A DNA stretch of 64,000 nt from Eurosta solidaginis (GCF_040869045.1 NC_090322.1:177272672-177336671), one strand, 5' to 3'. Counted from the first letter of the stretch, positions 43,990-55,191 are shown. Translations and numbers: made by a program. Notes: generated by a model not told the origin, from the sequence alone.

Positions 43990-45125
43990 AAGTACTACAG
44001 CATAGAATTACATAAAATTGAATAAAATAAAATGACATAAAATAAAATAAAATTAAATTAAATAAAACGAAATAAAAGATAATAAAACAAAACAAAATAA
44101 AATAACATAAAATAAAATAAAATAAAATAAAACAAAACAAAATAAAATGAAAAGAAATAAAATAAATTATAACAAAATAAGATAAAATAAAATAATATAC
44201 AATAAAAAACAATATAAAATAAAATAAAATTAAATTAAACAAAATAAAATGAAATAAAATAAAATAAAATAAAATAAAATAAAACAAAATGAAATGAAAA
44301 AAATAAAATAATATACGACAAAAAAATAAAATAAAATAAAATTAAATTAAAAAAATAAATTAAATTAAACAAAATAAAAAATAATAAAACAAAATAAAAT
44401 AAATCAAAATAAAATAATATAAATTAAATTAAATTAAACGAAATAAATAATTATAAAACAAAATAAAATGAAAAATCAAAATAAAATAACATAAAATAAA
44501 ATATAATAAAATAAAATAAAATAATATACGACAAAAAAACAAAATAAAATAAAATAAATTAAATTAAACGAAATAAAAGATAATAAAACAAAATAAAATA
44601 ACATAAAATAAAATAATACAAAATAAAATAAAATAAAGTAAAATAATATACGAAAAAACCAAATTAAATTAAATTAAAATAAAATAAAATAAATTAAATT
44701 AAATTAAACGAAATAAAAGATAATAAAACAAAATAAAATTAAATAAAATAAAATTAAATTAAATAAAATCAAATGAAATAAAATAAAATAAAATAAATTA
44801 TAACAAAATAAAATAAAATAAAATAAAATTAAATTAAATTAAACGGAGTCAAATGAAATGAAATACAATAAAATAAAAACAAAATAAAACCTAATAAAAT
44901 GAATTAAAATAAGATAAAATAAAATAAAATAAAATAAAAAAAACTTAATATGAATGAAATAAAATAAAATAAAATTAAATTAATAAAACGAAATAAAAGA
45001 TAAAAAAACAAAACAAAATAAAATAAATAAAAATAAAATAAAATAAAATAAAGCAAAAGGAAATGAAATGAAATAAAGTAAAATTAAAATAAATTATAAC
45101 AGAATAAAATTAAATAAAATAATAT
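43990..45125 (+). repeat. (AAAAT)n-type low-complexity tract
   Basis: More than 1.1 kb built of AAAAT, AAATT, AACAAAAT and AACGAAAT words, with larger repeats such as ACGAAATAAAAGATAATAAA occurring several times (about 44,069, 44,568, 44,709, 44,988). The Phe/Ile/Tyr-rich minus-strand frame here is an artefact of the repeat. Confidence 0.9.
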
Positions 45126-45845
45126 ACTGTAGCGTATTGAGTTGCACACCGTGCCATTTATGTATCAACTTCATATAAGATACGGATCAGCTGACATCTG
45201 GCATCACTTTTACTTTGACATTTCCTTTTATTCTTCTTATTCTAATGAAATTATTATTATTATCACCATCGTCACTTGAACTAGCTGCATGAGCAGTCTT
45301 TGTATATAATTGAAAATTAATATTTAAGTTTTTATTACAAATAAAATGGTAGCAAACCATGGAGTAATTTGAGCTGTTTTATGCAAAGCACCGGAACAAC
45401 TAAAATACAATAACAAAAAAAAAAAAAACAAATTAAAATAAAATAAAATTAAATTAAATGACATCAAATGAAATAAAATAAAATAAAATAAATTAAACTA
45501 AAATAAAATAGAAAAATAAAAACCAAAATAAAATTAGTTAAAATAAAATAAAACAAAAATAAAATAAAATAGAATAGAGCCCTCTCGAGCTCTACCATAA
45601 AGTAATTCACTCAGATAATTTTGATCGCAAAAGTACTTCGAAGCACCCCAAGCGCTTCATACTGTAGCACAAAATAATTTACTTTTGGTAACACAATGGC
45701 CATCCCTGGAAACTACTCGGTAAAATGGCAAGTAAGAACACTATGACAGCAACAGCAATGGCTTAAGAAAACGAGTGGCAAGAACTTGATTTCCAGTGGA
45801 GTGATGAGAAAGATTGGAACGGCTGTATTTTTTTAATTTTGTTTT
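45126..45845. other. Interrupting unique DNA and second AAAAT patch
   Basis: 45,126-45,405 is unique sequence without a gene. AAAAT words resume at about 45,425-45,570. 45,575-45,840 shows nothing recognisable. Confidence 0.5.
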
Positions 45846-45966
45846 TATACTCAGCGTGCTTTGCACACAGAGTATATTAACTTTGATTGGATAACGTCTG
45901 GTTGTACAGGTATAAAGGAATCTAGATAGATATAGACTTCCATATATCAAAATCATCAGTATCGAA
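45846..45966 (-). mobile_element. DINE-like family A terminal fragment (copy A5)
   Basis: 121 bp with the hairpin (TATACTC 45,846-45,852, GAGTATA 45,870-45,876, inner GTGC/GCAC), ending at CAGTATCGAAAA, where it abuts copy A6 without a gap. Confidence 0.8.
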
Positions 45967-47850
45967 AAACAAGTAAGGAAGGCTAAGTTCAGGTGTAACC
46001 GAACATTACATACTCAGCTGAGAGCTTTGGAGACAAAATAAGGGAAAATTACTATGTCGGAAAATGAACTTAGTGTAACCCTGGAATGTGTTTGTATGAT
46101 ATGGGTATCAAATAGAAGGTACTAAAAAGTATTCTAAAAGGGAGTGGCCCTTAGTTGTATATGTGAAGGCGTTTTCGAGATATCGACCAAAATGTGGACC
46201 AGGGTGACCCAGAACATCATCTGTCGGGTACCGCTAATTTATTTATATATATAATACCAGGAACAGTATTCCTGCCAAAATTCCAAAGGCTTTTGATTTC
46301 GCCCTGCAGCAATTTTTCATTTTCTTCTAATTAATATGGTAGGTGCCACACCCATTTTACAAAGTTGTTTCTAAAGTTATATTTTTCGTCAATAAACCAA
46401 TCCAATTACCATGTTTCATCCTTTTCTTCGTATTTGGTATAGAATTAGGGCATTTTTTAAATTTTTCGTAATATTCGATATCGAGAAAGTGGGCGTGGTT
46501 ATAGTGGGATTTCGGCCATTTTTTATACCAAGATAAAGTGAGTTCAGATAAGAACGTGAACTAAGTTTAGTAAAGATATATCGATTTTTGCTCAAGTTAT
46601 CGTGTTAACGGCCGAGCGGAAGGACAGACTGTCGACTGTGTATAAAAACTCGGCGTGGCTTCAACCGATTTCTCCCTTTTTCAGAAACAGAAAACAGTTA
46701 TCGTCATAGAATTTATGCCCCTACCAAATTTCACAAGGATTGGTAAATTTTTGTTCGACTTATGGCATTAAAAGTATTATAGACAAATTAAACGAAAAAA
46801 GGCGGAGCCACGCTCATTTTGAAATTTTCTTTTATTTTTTTTGTCATATTAAGAAAAAAATCAAAAAGTTTTGTAGGACGAAATCAAAAGCCCTTGGAAT
46901 CTTGGCAGGAATACTGTTCGTGGTATTACATATATAAATAAATTAGCGGTACCCGACAGATGATGTTCTGAGTCACCCTAGTCCACATTTTGGTCGATAT
47001 CTCGAAAAGGCGTCCACCTATAGAACTAAGGCCCACTCCCTTTTAAAATACTCACTAACACCTTTCACTGGATACCCATATCGTACAAACACATTCTACA
47101 GTCACCCCTGGTCCACCTTTATGGCGATATTTCGCAAAAGCGTCCACCTATAGAATTAAGGCGGACTCCCTTTTAAAGTACTCAGTAACTCCTTTCATTT
47201 GATACCCATATCGTACAAACACCCTGGTCCACCTTTATGGCGATATCTCGAAAAGGCATCCACCTATAGAACTAAGGCCCACACCCTTTTAAATTACTCC
47301 TTAACATCTTTCATTTGATACCCATATCATACAAATACATTCTACAGTCACCCCTGGTCCACCTTTATGGCGATATCACGAAAAGGTGTCCACCTATAGA
47401 ACTAAGGCCCACTCCCTTTTAATATACTCACTAACACCTTTCACTTGATACCCATATCGTACAAACACATTCTACAGTCACGCCTGGTCCACCTTTATGG
47501 TGATATCTAGCAAATGCGTCCGCCTGTAGAATTAAGACGGACTCCCTTTAAAAATACTCACTAACACCTTTTACTTGATATCCATATCGTACAACACATC
47601 CTAGAGTCACCCCTGGTCCACCTTTATGGCGATATCACGAAAAGGCGTCCACCTATAGAACTAAGGCCCACTCCCTTTTAATATACTCACTAACACCTTT
47701 CACTTGATACCCATATCGTACAAACACATTCCAGGGTTACCCTAGGTTGATTTTCCCACATGGTGATTTTCCCTTATTTTGTCTCCAAAGCTCTCAGCTA
47801 AGTATGTAATGTTTGGTTACACCCGAACTTAGCCTTCATTACTTGTTTTT
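45967..47850. mobile_element. Foldback composite of two head-to-head DINE-like family A ends (copy A6)
   Basis: 45,967-46,840 is family A in plus orientation from its left end (AACAAGTAAGGAAGGCTAAG) into the body. 46,846-47,850 is the same left end in minus orientation, with about six 130-bp units, finishing at ...CTTCATTACTTGTTTTT. The outer 370 bp of the left arm are an inverted repeat of parts of the right arm. A single DINE-like element cannot have two left ends, so this arose by inversion, template switching or insertion of one copy into another. Confidence 0.8.
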
Positions 47851-48195
47851 TTTAATTTTTCATATATTTTTTGTTTGCTTTATTAACCAAATATGCAACA
47901 AAAGCAAATGCAGATTTATATTTGCATCCCTAGTAGTTTACGAACTGGAAGGATAACATCTTTCAGCGTCAGAAGAAAGGTTTATAAACTTGTAAAAGTG
48001 ACAATGGTAAATATTGGAGATTGACTCCCAATACGTTCAGATAAATCTTTACCTCGTATGGTGGAGCTTTTAAGATCATTATTGTTATCCTATCCTTGGA
48101 TATAGAAGGATACCGAGCAGGAGCATTTTCAGTCCTGCGCTTAAGCGGTCCTCCCAGATGGAGAGGTAAAAGCCATCCCTCTAGCATATTAAAAA
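47851..48195. other. No gene recognised
   Basis: AT-rich. The 72-codon minus-strand frame at 47,969-48,187 has no recognised domain. Confidence 0.4.
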
Positions 48196-48224
48196 ATTAT
48201 AGTTTTCTTCTATGAAGGACAGAC

Positions 48225-48420
48225 AGCCACTGTGCGACGTCCAAATTTGCGGACAGCAACTTTATTGCAAACATTCCCAGCAAGGATGACTGGGTGGAGG
48301 CGGATCGGTGCTTCAGAGCTGACGGCAGCGGAGGAAGTGTTGGAGGAGGGGTATACTGAAACTACCTAGCCTGGCTGAGCTCAGGTCAAGGGGGTCACTG
48401 CCGGCAAACAGTCAACGACC
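48225..48420 (+). pseudogene. LINE RNase H N-terminal fragment
   Basis: One frame reads NIPSKDDWVEADRCFRADGS and then GGSVGGGVY (48,270-48,357). This fits the start of the RNase H domain (D-G-S with a following G-rich strand) of I/R1-type LINEs. It ends in a stop, and the next lines keep only traces. It may be the relic into which, or next to which, the R1-like LINE inserted. Confidence 0.45.
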
Positions 48421-48479
48421 TATTAATTTAGGTTAGCTGCGAATACTCAAATAAGCAGCCCCTGACCAAGAGCGGCTGG

Positions 48480-49090
48480 CGATGAAGGTTTGGCTTAAAA
48501 GGCCTCATGCACCCTGTGAACTCCCAGTGACGGGGCGAATAGATGCCGCCCGTAATTTAAGCGTCCATAACACACATCGAGGCTGCACCGGGGGAATACC
48601 TACCCAAGATGGGGAGGCAACTACGCGGCGAGAAATACACATTCAGAAAGGAAAAAAGCTCAATTCTTAATTGTTAAGAGAGCTTATATTTGATAGCATA
48701 TTAAGACTGAACCCAATAAGGTCTTATTTCAGGTATACTGGAATAACGATTTGGATATGTTTGCTAAGGGCTTGCGAGTATTACATTCGGAAATCTTAGT
48801 ACACGGCTTGGCACCCCGTCAAAACGACTTTCCGGCTAATGTGACATTCGTCTCCGTCCCGTTAAAACCTTGGCAGGCCTTGGTGTACGTTCGAAGACCG
48901 TTACCATTAAATTGGTGGTGCAGGTTCGGTTGAGATTCTCCCGCTGATCTGGCTCTGAACGCAGTTCTCATAAGGAACTGCGTCAACCTTCACGTGGCCT
49001 CCCTGCCTTCGCATAGATAACAACGGGATAATTCAAAGTGACTGTACTTGCGGACTAAGACAGTGGCCCCAAGTGGGGACCCAATAACAT
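48480..49090 (+). mobile_element. 5-prime untranslated region of the R1-like LINE (approximate)
   Basis: GC-richer than its surroundings (for example GGAACTGCGTCAACCTTCAC, GGCCCCAAGTGGGGACCC) and leads directly into the gag frame. The true 5-prime end could be near 48,480 or 48,740; I cannot fix it. Confidence 0.4.
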
Positions 49091-49092
49091 AA

Positions 49093-49773
49093 GTGAGTAA
49101 CCAAAATAAAAATAAAAATCAAGATAGGGAAGGAACGTTCAACCCATTTATGGGACGAAAGCTACCTCGTTCCCGAGAAGGAACTGGTCTATCGGCCGTA
49201 GGTCAAAATGTTTCGTCGCACACGGGGACAAAACCAAAAGGAGCGGAAGCCACCGGCAGGCAAGAAGCTCCTCCGGCTGTTACTCCAAGGGCAAGACAGG
49301 GGAAGACTAAAACAGGCACTCCGTCATTAAGTGACCTCATTAAGAAGGCTGCAGAAGATCTTCAAAATCCTCAGGCCTCAGCAGGGATCGAAAACAAGAT
49401 GACCAAGCTAGGGAGATCAATTGATGATCTGTTTGAGTTTTTTAAAGGGCGTAGTAATATACACGCTGAAACAAAGCGCTTAGCCTCCATAATCAAGGCA
49501 TTGTACATAGAGTCCGCGCTGGAGGTAAAGGACCTAAAGAAGAAAATAATTTCGAATGATACGGCTATGGATGGAAGCTCGTCACCCCCAGGAAAGAGAC
49601 CAAAGAGGAATTCGACAAAGGAAAATCAAGTAGCGAATCCCACGATCTCATGCAAGGACATTACGCCAAGACATGAGGAGAGTCACAAGCGAGTAAAATC
49701 GCAAGCGTCACTGAACCAGAAAACGGTCGAAAGGACAGAAGACGCCACAGCTCAAAAATCGGGAGAGTGGTAG
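49093..49773 (+). pseudogene. R1-like LINE ORF1 (gag), N-terminal part
   Basis: A 226-codon frame starts with GTG at 49,093 where an ATG is expected (SNQNKNKNQDREGTF); the first ATG is at 49,150. The protein is basic and charged, low in hydrophobics, with KKAAEDLQNP, a helical stretch KRLASIIKALYIESALEVKD and the basic tract SSPPGKRPKRNSTKE. This is typical of the N-terminal half of R1-clade gag. It ends at a TAG, but gag homology continues just after in another frame (49,800). The product would bind RNA in the retrotransposition particle; this copy is broken. Confidence 0.65.
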
Positions 49774-49799
49774 ATTAGGAAAAGGCGATTAGGAAGAAA

Positions 49800-50081
49800 A
49801 TGATTAAAGCTAGGCCGGATGCAATCATAATTTCGAAGGCTGGAGACGCTACGTATGCTGACATACTGCGAAAAGTGAGGAGTTGCGATGAACTAAAAGC
49901 CCTAGGGGGTTATGTCAAAACTATTAAAAGAACGGCAAAAGGAGATTTGTTGCTGCAGCTTAAAAGAGCCCAAGAGGGCTCAGGCTGGCTTACGGACTCG
50001 GCTGGGAAAGCCTCAATTTGGATACCAGGAAGACTTCTTCCGCAGGAAAAGATGGCACCGACAGTGGCAGGATTCACGTAG
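49800..50081 (+). pseudogene. R1-like gag segment fused to endonuclease by deletion
   Basis: Residues 1-58 (IKARPDAIIISKAGDATYAD, ILRKVRSCDELKALGGYVKT, RTAKGDLLLQLKRA) are the conserved gag core that precedes the zinc knuckles. From about residue 62 (GWLTDSAGKASIWIPGR) the frame reads as the middle of the APE-type endonuclease. The three CCHC knuckles, the end of gag and the N-terminal endonuclease are absent. The junction lies near 49,970-49,990. Confidence 0.65.
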
Positions 50082-50470
50082 GCAAAAATCAAAGGAATAT
50101 AAATTTTTAGTTGCTATGCACCTCCGAGCATGACTAGCACAGAGTTTGAGAACATGATTCTTGGGATGACCATAGAAGCACAGGGTAAGCCCCCACTTAT
50201 AATATGTGGAAACTTCAATGCATGGTCAACTGTATGGGGTAGTAATAGGACTACCAAAAGAGGTAGAGTTCTTCTCGAAAGCCTTACACCCCTGAGGCTA
50301 GAACTTCTAAATGTGGCAGGGAAATATTCGACACTGGCAACGAACTGCAAAGAAGAAGATGGAAGCAACACCTTTTTGAACCAGAAGTATTTGATGTTGT
50401 ATGGAACGATGCCGTAATACGAAGGGCACATGCGGAAGATCTTTCGGTTGAAATATCTAGGTCATTAGGT
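50082..50470 (+). pseudogene. R1-like endonuclease, C-terminal part
   Basis: FSCYAPPSM is followed by TSTEFENMILGM and IICGNFNAWSTVWGSNRTTK (50,130-50,250). The family motif GDFNAW here reads GNFNAW, so a catalytic or metal-binding Asp is replaced. The stretch breaks at a stop and frameshift near 50,415, before the SDH motif. The domain nicks target DNA in intact relatives. Confidence 0.65.
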
Positions 50471-51320
50471 ATGGCGTGTGATACTGCCATCCCCAGAAGT
50501 CGCGCAAAAGTAAATCGGACTCTGGTATGTTGGTGGAACGAGGAAATAGCGGAGGAGCGTAGAAAATGCTACAAGGCGCGGCGAAGGGTACAGAGGGCAC
50601 GCGCGTCGCCACGATATGATGAGCTACACAATACCTACATAGCCCAAAGAACGAGGCTTAAAAAATACTATAAAGAAGAGCAAGAGAGCTTGCTTCAAGG
50701 AACTGATGGATAGTGCTGATCTTGATCCTTGTGGATTGGCTTACAGAACCGTGATGGCGAAAATTAAAGGGCGGAAATCAGAGCAGCCTACATGCCCGAT
50801 ACTAATGAGAAGAATCGTAGAAATTCTTTTTCCGACACAAGATAACCGGACCTATCGACGTGAGGTTTTCGAAGGAATGGAAATTCCAGAAATTACAGAG
50901 CAGGAGATGCTAGGTGCAACACAAAGAGTTGCGGACAGTAAGTCTCCAGGACCGGATGGAGTGCCAAATATAGCTCTTAAATCAGCGATAAGTTCTAGAA
51001 CATCGGTATTTACGGATCTCTTCAACGCCTGTTTCCAAAAAGGTGTCTTCCGCCGCTAATGGAAACGTCAAAGACTGGTTCTTTTGCTGAAACCTGGTAA
51101 GATGCCCGACCAGCCATCTTCATACAGGCCACTTTCTATGTTGGATTCAATAGGAAAGATTCTCGAACGTATTATTAGTGAGCGTCTGCAGCAGACCCTG
51201 GAAAGCCCAGGTGGCTTGTCAAATAGTCAGTTTCGATTTAGAAAATCGAGATCCACGATAGATGCAATACAAACAGTTGTCAATATTGCCCGCGGAGCCA
51301 TAACCGGAAGCCAAAGTTAA
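50471..51320 (+). pseudogene. R1-like pol: linker and first RT blocks
   Basis: CWWNEEIAEERRKCYKARRR (50,530-50,590) is the usual linker. ADSKSPGPDGVPNIALKS (50,935-50,990) is the first RT block. After a stop (TAATGG where the family has W) LLLKPGKMPDQPSSYRPLSM followed by LDSIGKILERII (51,085-51,175) and LSNSQFRFRKSRSTIDAIQ (about 51,220-51,275, where the family has QFGFRKGRST) follow. Two in-frame stops or shifts divide it into three open pieces. Confidence 0.8.
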
Positions 51321-51344
51321 AGGAAGCTCTGTGCACTGAAAGCT

Positions 51345-52151
51345 TTGGATATTAGAAATGCTTTTAACACCGCGAACTGGATGCAGATAATGACAGCGCT
51401 ACGAAACTCTGGCACACCTGCTTACCTGCTCCCAATAATTGGTAGCTATCTATGCGTCAGAGTACTCCTTTTTGATACGGATGAGGGACCAAGAAAGCAC
51501 AACATCACGGGCGGTGTCCCTCAGGGATCTGTTCTAGGTCCAACTCTTTGGAATGCGATGTATGACGGTGTGCTACAAATCAACCTTCCCGGAGGCACAG
51601 AAATTGTCGGCTATGCAGATGACATTATCGTAGTACCAGTGGCCAAGAAACTTGATCTGCTCCAAGCATTATGTAATGACGCCGTGGGAAGAATAAAGGA
51701 ATGGCTGACGAACATGGGGCTGGAGATGGCTAGCAATAAGACAGAAGTGGTTCTGGTGAACTCAAAGCGGACTGTGGATGAGTTGGTCCTAACCATAGGA
51801 GATTATCTAATAAATTCAAAACCTTCCTTGAAATATTTAGGAGTAATCATTGACTCAAAAATAATTTTTAAGAGCACTTCAGGGCGGTGGGAGAGAAAGT
51901 TTCTAGAGTTAGTGGAGCCCAACATCGGCGGCCCAGGCGAAGTTACCCGTCAGCTATTATCCAACGTAACCAGCTCTATAATATTATATGCAGCACCAGT
52001 ATGGCACGGATCTAAAATGGTCCACCAAAAAGATATACTAGCAGCCTACCGCATTACTGCTATACGAATAGCATGTGCTTATCAGACGGTGTCCGACGAC
52101 GCGATCCATGTTTTATCCAGGAAAATCCCAGTAGATTTACTCTCAGGTTAA
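51345..52151 (+). pseudogene. R1-like reverse transcriptase palm and thumb
   Basis: The 268-codon frame begins at the catalytic block LDIRNAFNTANW and continues through GGVPQGSVLGPTLWNAMYDG (51,511-51,570), the catalytic motif GYADDIIVV (51,609-51,635), LEMASNKTEVVLVNSK (51,720-51,767) and SLKYLGVIIDSK (51,827-51,862), ending at a TAA (52,149-52,151) just ahead of the C-terminal domain. All RT catalytic Asp residues are visible, but the frame is cut from the upstream blocks by a stop (51,318-51,320) and a shift. Confidence 0.85.
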
Positions 52152-52640
52152 ATGGCCGATCTGTACGGCCGACCATCTGAAGATGCTAAGAAAAGTGCAA
52201 GGTCACGAACAATAGTTAGGTGGGGAGATTTGAGAAAAGGGCGTTGGACCTTCATGCTAGTCTGGAATATAGCTGAATGTTACGAGCGAAAACACGGCGA
52301 ACTAAATTACCACCTCACGCAGATATTGAGCGGGCACCGCGGCTTCAAGGAATATCTACATAAGCGTGGGTTAGAGGAGGATCCTTTTTGTCCACACTGT
52401 CCCTCCGAATTGGAAAGCGCAGAACATGAAATGTTTCACTGCCCTCGTTTTCACGGCGAAATACTGTCTGTACACAGAGTTTTTGGAGAGGAGCCTTCCA
52501 TTAGGAATTTAGTTCCACGAATGTGCGGACATATAGATTGTTGGACTGCTGTGAGCAAGATGGCCTTTATTATAATGACGAAATTGATGCATGCTGAAAG
52601 GGAGCGCAGAGAAATGCGCATACGAGGTAGTGGCGACTAA
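52152..52640 (+). pseudogene. R1-like pol C-terminal domain with zinc-knuckle-like motif
   Basis: It follows the RT frame without a gap, separated only by its stop codon. RTIVRWGDLRKGRWTFMLVW marks the region, then LSGHRGFKEYLHKRGLEEDP and the C-x2-C...H-x4-C motif CPHCPSELESAEHEMFHCPR (about 52,394-52,455). It ends at TAA 52,638-52,640, the natural length for R1-type pol. The 3-prime region ends near 52,750 in CAATAAAAAAATG and more A. Confidence 0.8.
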
Positions 52641-52754
52641 ATCGCCTGCGGTCCCACGGGGTGCGGACACATGAACAGGATTAGCCTGGTTTCATTGGAC
52701 CACTTGAGGGTAGTGCGCTACCCCAACGTCCAATAAAAAAATGAAAAAAAGACT

Positions 52755-53280
52755 ACCTAGCCACTATAGTGTCATCCAGAGAAAAGTATCAGGCTGCCGC
52801 GGTTTGGATATAAAAACCCACTGTCGTCAAAGAAATCTTTATTTTTAGCTATAGCCAAGCCGCTACCGAATTTCATGGCTCTTTGTATGTCAATTCTCAA
52901 TTCTGAGCTCACACAGACAGCGCAGACAGGGAGATCCTTTTCTGGATAATCTACGACAGGTCGTAGAGAACGATATCAAGGACTTTATGACGCCCTCGTA
53001 ATGATTTGAAGAGGAGTGGTAATGGTGTCTCATTAAAGAATGGCTTAAGCCATCTTTGATCACAGTAAATTGGGCGCCATCGGTAACAGCAAGAAAGTTA
53101 GATGCTATGGGTGTAGTATTTAGGCAGGTGATAATGGTGTACAAGAGTCAACTAGCATAGGGGTAAAAGTTGAATGAAACTAGTAGATATGGTTGGCGTC
53201 TTAAGCACAAGTTATCATGAATCTAGCGCCCAAGTCAGAAAATGACATGGTTAGCTATTTAACAGGGCTAAAAGACTAGT
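52755..53280. other. No gene recognised
   Basis: No domain-bearing frame. The sequence is more balanced in base composition than typical intergenic DNA here and may be old LINE DNA, but I cannot place it. Confidence 0.4.
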
Positions 53281-53289
53281 CCCACGGCT

Positions 53290-54374
53290 ACCTCCCTGAT
53301 CTCTCCAATTTTTTCGCCTCGCGAAACCTGGCATTATCACCGACTAAATCTTCCGCGACCTTATTTACAACATGGACGTCCCAAATGTCGACCATTTTGA
53401 ACATCCACATCGATGTCACTACGCTACCGACTGTCCTACACCCCAAAATCTTGGGTGTGACGTTTGATCGGGATCTACATTTTGGTGAGCACGCAGCTGC
53501 GATTGTTCCAAAAATCCAGAGCCGTAATAAAATCCTCAAATCCTTTGCTGGCAGTACCTGGGGAAAAGATAAAGAAACGCTCATTACTACATACAAAGCA
53601 ATTGGCCAGACGTTTACGTACTACGCGTCACCCATATGGTCGCCAAGCCTAAAAATTACCCACTGGAAGAAGCTACAGGCCTGCCAAAATACTGCTCTCA
53701 GAATCGCCACGGGCTGCCTTCTTATGTCCCCAGAACACCATCTACATAATGAGGCGAGAATACTCCCCATCAGGGAGAGAAATGAGATGCTAACCAAACA
53801 GTTCCTGTTGAATACCCAGACACCAGGGCATTCAAACTGACATCTGATTGATGAACCAACACCGCCTAGGGGCTTAAGGAGTCATCTTCGTAAGCATTTT
53901 GAGGAAATACGGCACCTGAGAACCCAGCCGTATGAAGCAAAAACACAAGCAGGTCCTTGGTGAACTCCACAAACAGATGTCGGACCACTATGTCAGGAAT
54001 TGCCCGGTGAATCCAGTACTCAAAGAAAAGTATCCAAAACTTGTGGAAGAGGAACGCATACTCCCCAAGGAAACGCGTGTCACTCTTGCTCAACTTCGTT
54101 CTGGATACTGTAACAGGTTAAACTCTTACCTATCCAGAATCAGCCCCGATATACAAAATGTATGCCCCGCTTGCAATGTGTCTCAACATGACAACAACCA
54201 CTTCTTTAATTGTAATGTGGAACCAACGCCTCTAACACCCCTTTCATTATGGTCCACCCTTGTTGAAACAGCAAGTTTCCTTGGACTCCCGTTAGATAAT
54301 ATTTATGACAATTTGTGATCGGTCGCGTCTGTTAGGTGGGGCGAAGCACTGCTACAACAACAACAACAACAACT
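53290..54374 (+). pseudogene. Jockey-like LINE RT C-terminus with CAA tail
   Basis: LSNFFASRNLALSPTKSSAT (53,301-53,360) is the end of the RT palm. LPTVLHPKILGVTFDRDLHF (53,426-53,485), YKAIGQTFTYYASPIWSPSL (53,593-53,652) and ALRIATGCLLMSPEHHLHNE (53,698-53,755) follow. After a break, TRVTLAQLRSGYCNRLNSYL and the C-x2-C...H-x4-C motif CPACNVSQHDNNHFFNC (about 54,163-54,213) continue to TGA at 54,316-54,318. The 3-prime end is GAAGCACTGCTAC plus AAC repeats (54,347-54,372). The 5-prime truncation and two frame breaks make it inactive. It is the best of the three copies in the window. Confidence 0.85.
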
Positions 54375-54775
54375 GGGCCCAGTACACGAAACGTCTAGGT
54401 GTGTTTAACGAGGAGTTGATGGGGATTCTAATATTATAGTTTTAGGAGTGTATATGGTTATTTTTGGATGCAGCAAGTCTTTAAAAAACCCTAGCCCTAA
54501 CAAAAAGTGCAACAAACAATCGCATCATAGAAAATAAAATTCAAAATATGACTATTAATTTATGTCTACAAGAAAGAGTGAGGGACTAAATCAACTCTAT
54601 TGTGGAACGCGGTGGTACCAACAGTTGTAGGTTTAATCAGACGGCGGATTTCAGTCATACCTCTTCATAATATCATAATAATTATAATTGAACAGCCGGC
54701 AATAAAAAGGAGATTTCAGTAATAAAAGGGGAAGACTTATATAAAAGTTATATGAGATGTCCCACTTTTACTGAT
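54375..54775. other. No gene recognised
   Basis: AT-rich, no coding or repeat signal. Confidence 0.45.
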
Positions 54776-54779
54776 CTTT

Positions 54780-55130
54780 TTAAGTATTTCGTTTTGACGG
54801 ATAGGTTAAACACTTCTAGAGCCGCTTCATCTGATGTTGTTATGGTCCATGCTTCTGCATCATATAGTAGGATGGGTTCCATAAGGGACTTGTAGATCAT
54901 GATTTTCATTTACTTTTCACTTGCCCACCTAGTCCAAAGTAGCATTCATTGGCAAGAGGGATTCTTCGATTCGATTTCAGAGCTGATGTTGATGGTTGTG
55001 TTGATCTTGGATCCTAATTAACGAAGTCTTTTACTATTTAGAAATTATAGCTGCCAACAGTGGCGGGGTTGCCAAGGCGCAAATGCGCTTAGTTTTTGCT
55101 CGATGACAGCAGGTTCTTACCTTACTTTCA
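54780..55130 (-). pseudogene. LINE RT C-terminal fragment (same type as 1,385-2,650)
   Basis: Minus-strand translation, with stops, gives NECYFGL, TSP-WNPSYYMMQKHGP and related blocks in neighbouring frames. These correspond to RCYFGLRKQLKSK and YKSLMEPILLYDAEAWTM-like sequence of LINEs whose palm has YADDIDII. It is too short to define a clade. Confidence 0.45.
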
Positions 55131-55191
55131 TAGAATTTTTAGTGACACTAAAGTAAAAAAAGTATTTATTTCGAGCTCTTAAGCAATTCTT

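Noticed and set aside
43901..44287. 128-codon minus-strand frame rich in Phe, Ile, Leu and Tyr
   Set aside because: It is the translation of the AAAAT-type repeat; no stop codons arise because of the word composition.
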